64,000 nucleotides of DNA, taken from contig CANMZT010000006.1 of the NCBI GenBank assembly GCA_947502405.1, positions 1 to 64,000 of the forward strand. The letters are read 5' to 3'. Shown piece after piece: positions 63,306 to 64,000 of the stretch. The position numbers were made by a program, and so were the translations under genes. Source of the DNA: an uncultured Algibacter sp. (lineage in GTDB: Bacteria; Bacteroidota; Bacteroidia; Flavobacteriales; Flavobacteriaceae). Each line of letters opens with the position of its first letter. Positions within the stretch are counted from its first letter, which is position 1. The notes under the pieces are model-generated. The model was not told where the DNA came from, made no database searches, and saw only the letters and a program-made list of their open reading frames with translations.

Positions 63306-63502
63306 ATTTTTAAATTAGATTTTAGTGAAAATTTATGTAGTAATAGAATTATTATCGATTTCTCAAATTGACAGGTTTATAATTGTCTTTTCAAAAATTT
63401 GACATGTTTTTTTTATTGAATATTAAAGTATTTTGTTTTGGGCTAAAATACTTAAACCAGCAAGCACAAGTAAAAATAAGGCACAATTATATGCTAGCAG
63501 AA

Positions 63503-63595
63503 AGGTGCGTTAGGGATTGTAACGGCAGCTTTTGGCGAGGCATGCATCGAGCCAAAACTATTAGTGGAAAGCCCGACCCCTTGTGGGTAACGCCC
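63503..63595 (+). repeat. GC-rich intergenic element, copy B
   Basis: This 93-nt block begins aggtgcgttagggattgta and ends aagcccgacccc...gggtaacgccc, the same ends as copy A (25048-25139, minus strand). The centre forms the hairpin ttttggc (63530-63536) / gccaaaa (63551-63557). The rest of the gap between nirB and the molybdoprotein gene (63306-63502) is AT-rich with no gene. Confidence 0.6.
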
Positions 63596-63615
63596 AAAAA
63601 ACAAAGATAGTAGTT

Positions 63616-64000
63616 TTATGCTTTTTGAACTGTAATACGTACACTCTTTGAAGCTGGTGTTTTGGCCGTATGCGCAAAACTATCAAGGGGAACTAATACG
63701 TTGGTTTCTGGAAAATAGGTAGCACAACAGTTTTTAGGAATATCGTAACCTACTACTTTAAAATTAGTGGCCTCTCGTGTGACGCCATTGTATTCTGATT
63801 TTAAATGTACCACGTCATGCGCTTCCAAACTACGTAGTTTCATATCTTCCCGATTCATGAAAATAATACGACGCTCGTTAAAAACACCTCTATACCTATC
63901 ATCTAATCCATAGATAGTCGTGTTAAATTGATCGTGACTACGTATTGTCATCATAATTAACTCATTATCTTTTAATTGCCACTTAGGGAGCTTATTCTTA
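63616..64000 (-). CDS. FdhF/YdeP-type molybdopterin oxidoreductase, C-terminal end (5' part outside window)
   Basis: The minus-strand frame is open to the right edge and stops at 63616. About 128 residues are visible, so an internal Met at 63954 is not the true start: LPKWQLKDNELI precedes it in frame. MMTIRSHDQFNTTIYGLDDR, YRGVFNERRIIFMNREDM and KNCCATYFPETNVLVPLD are typical of the C-terminal molybdopterin-dinucleotide-binding domain of the FdhF/YdeP (oxidoreductase alpha) family. It may be a formate dehydrogenase-like enzyme sharing the Mo cofactor supply with the nitrate reductase. Upstream context lies outside the window. Confidence 0.88.
   Translation of the reverse strand, partial: KNKLPKWQLKDNELIMMTIRSHDQFNTTIYGLDDRYRGVFNERRIIFMNREDMKLRSLEAHDVVHLKSEYNGVTREATNFKVVGYDIPKNCCATYFPETNVLVPLDSFAHTAKTPASKSVRITVQKA

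Noticed and set aside
63383-63610. Plus-strand 75-codon frame across the GC-rich element copy B
   Set aside because: It runs through the repeat element and its hairpin, and the product has no protein-like features.

Overview
The window is AT-rich and looks like a chromosomal segment of a marine-type Flavobacteriaceae (Bacteroidota). Grounds are the type IX secretion (T9SS) sorting domains of types A and B, a PorP/SprF outer-membrane protein, a menaquinone (men) operon, Bacteroidota-type promoters (TAnnTTTG -7 boxes, in one clear case with a TTG 19 bp upstream), few Shine-Dalgarno sites and many SPII/SPI secreted proteins. No tRNA, rRNA or CRISPR array was seen.

Layout. 1-5162: a gliding/T9SS-type cell-surface locus on the minus strand (PorP/SprF protein with a 96-bp tandem repeat, type-B-sorted adhesin-like protein, secreted beta-helix-like protein, small secreted protein). 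5275-21976: a 16.7-kb integrative element inserted in the last codons of mnmE. It is bounded by 18-bp direct repeats (16/18 identical) that both encode Cys-Ile-Gly-Lys-stop. Its integration and maintenance module lies next to mnmE: a zinc-finger/HTH excisionase-like protein, a tyrosine recombinase, an unknown 444-aa protein, two small HTH proteins and a Rep-like protein. Its cargo is a type I restriction-modification operon (regulator, hsdM, hsdS, hsdR) extended by a PD-(D/E)XK/DUF5655 protein and a small HhH-glycosylase-like protein. Beyond these lie a Cys/His-rich HNH-like protein and a DUF6266 protein. The DNA between the excisionase gene and mnmE holds three ATGGTGC repeats exactly 20 bp apart and several GGCAACAAA motifs, one of which is repeated just inside the far end.

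21959-34276: housekeeping genes, namely mnmE, an S1/CvfB-like protein, two lipoproteins, a DUF2853 protein, the men operon (isochorismate synthase, menD, hotdog thioesterase), a class C beta-lactamase-like serine hydrolase, a PAS/LOV-like protein lacking the photoactive Cys, and an FMN-binding oxidase-like protein. 34269-41529: a flavin oxidoreductase, a two-gene CusA/CusB-like heavy-metal efflux operon and a PepSY-like periplasmic protein; near-identical palindromes sit in two promoters flanking the efflux operon. 41533-48658: an RlmI-like methyltransferase, three T9SS type A cargo proteins (two are a tandem duplication) and dnaK.

48865-64000: an assimilatory nitrate/nitrite locus: a formate-dehydrogenase-like molybdoprotein (partial), nirB, nirD, a DUF4202 protein, a NarX-like sensor kinase, a RidA-family protein, a NarL-like regulator, a nitrate/nitrite MFS transporter, a nitrate reductase fused to an NAD(P)H-dehydrogenase and a BFD [2Fe-2S] domain, and a rubredoxin-tailed protein. 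The promoters of nirB and of the transporter gene share a palindrome placed directly against the -7 box, which suggests one nitrate/nitrite regulon. A plus-strand gene with a HEPN-like R-x4-H motif sits alone inside this locus.
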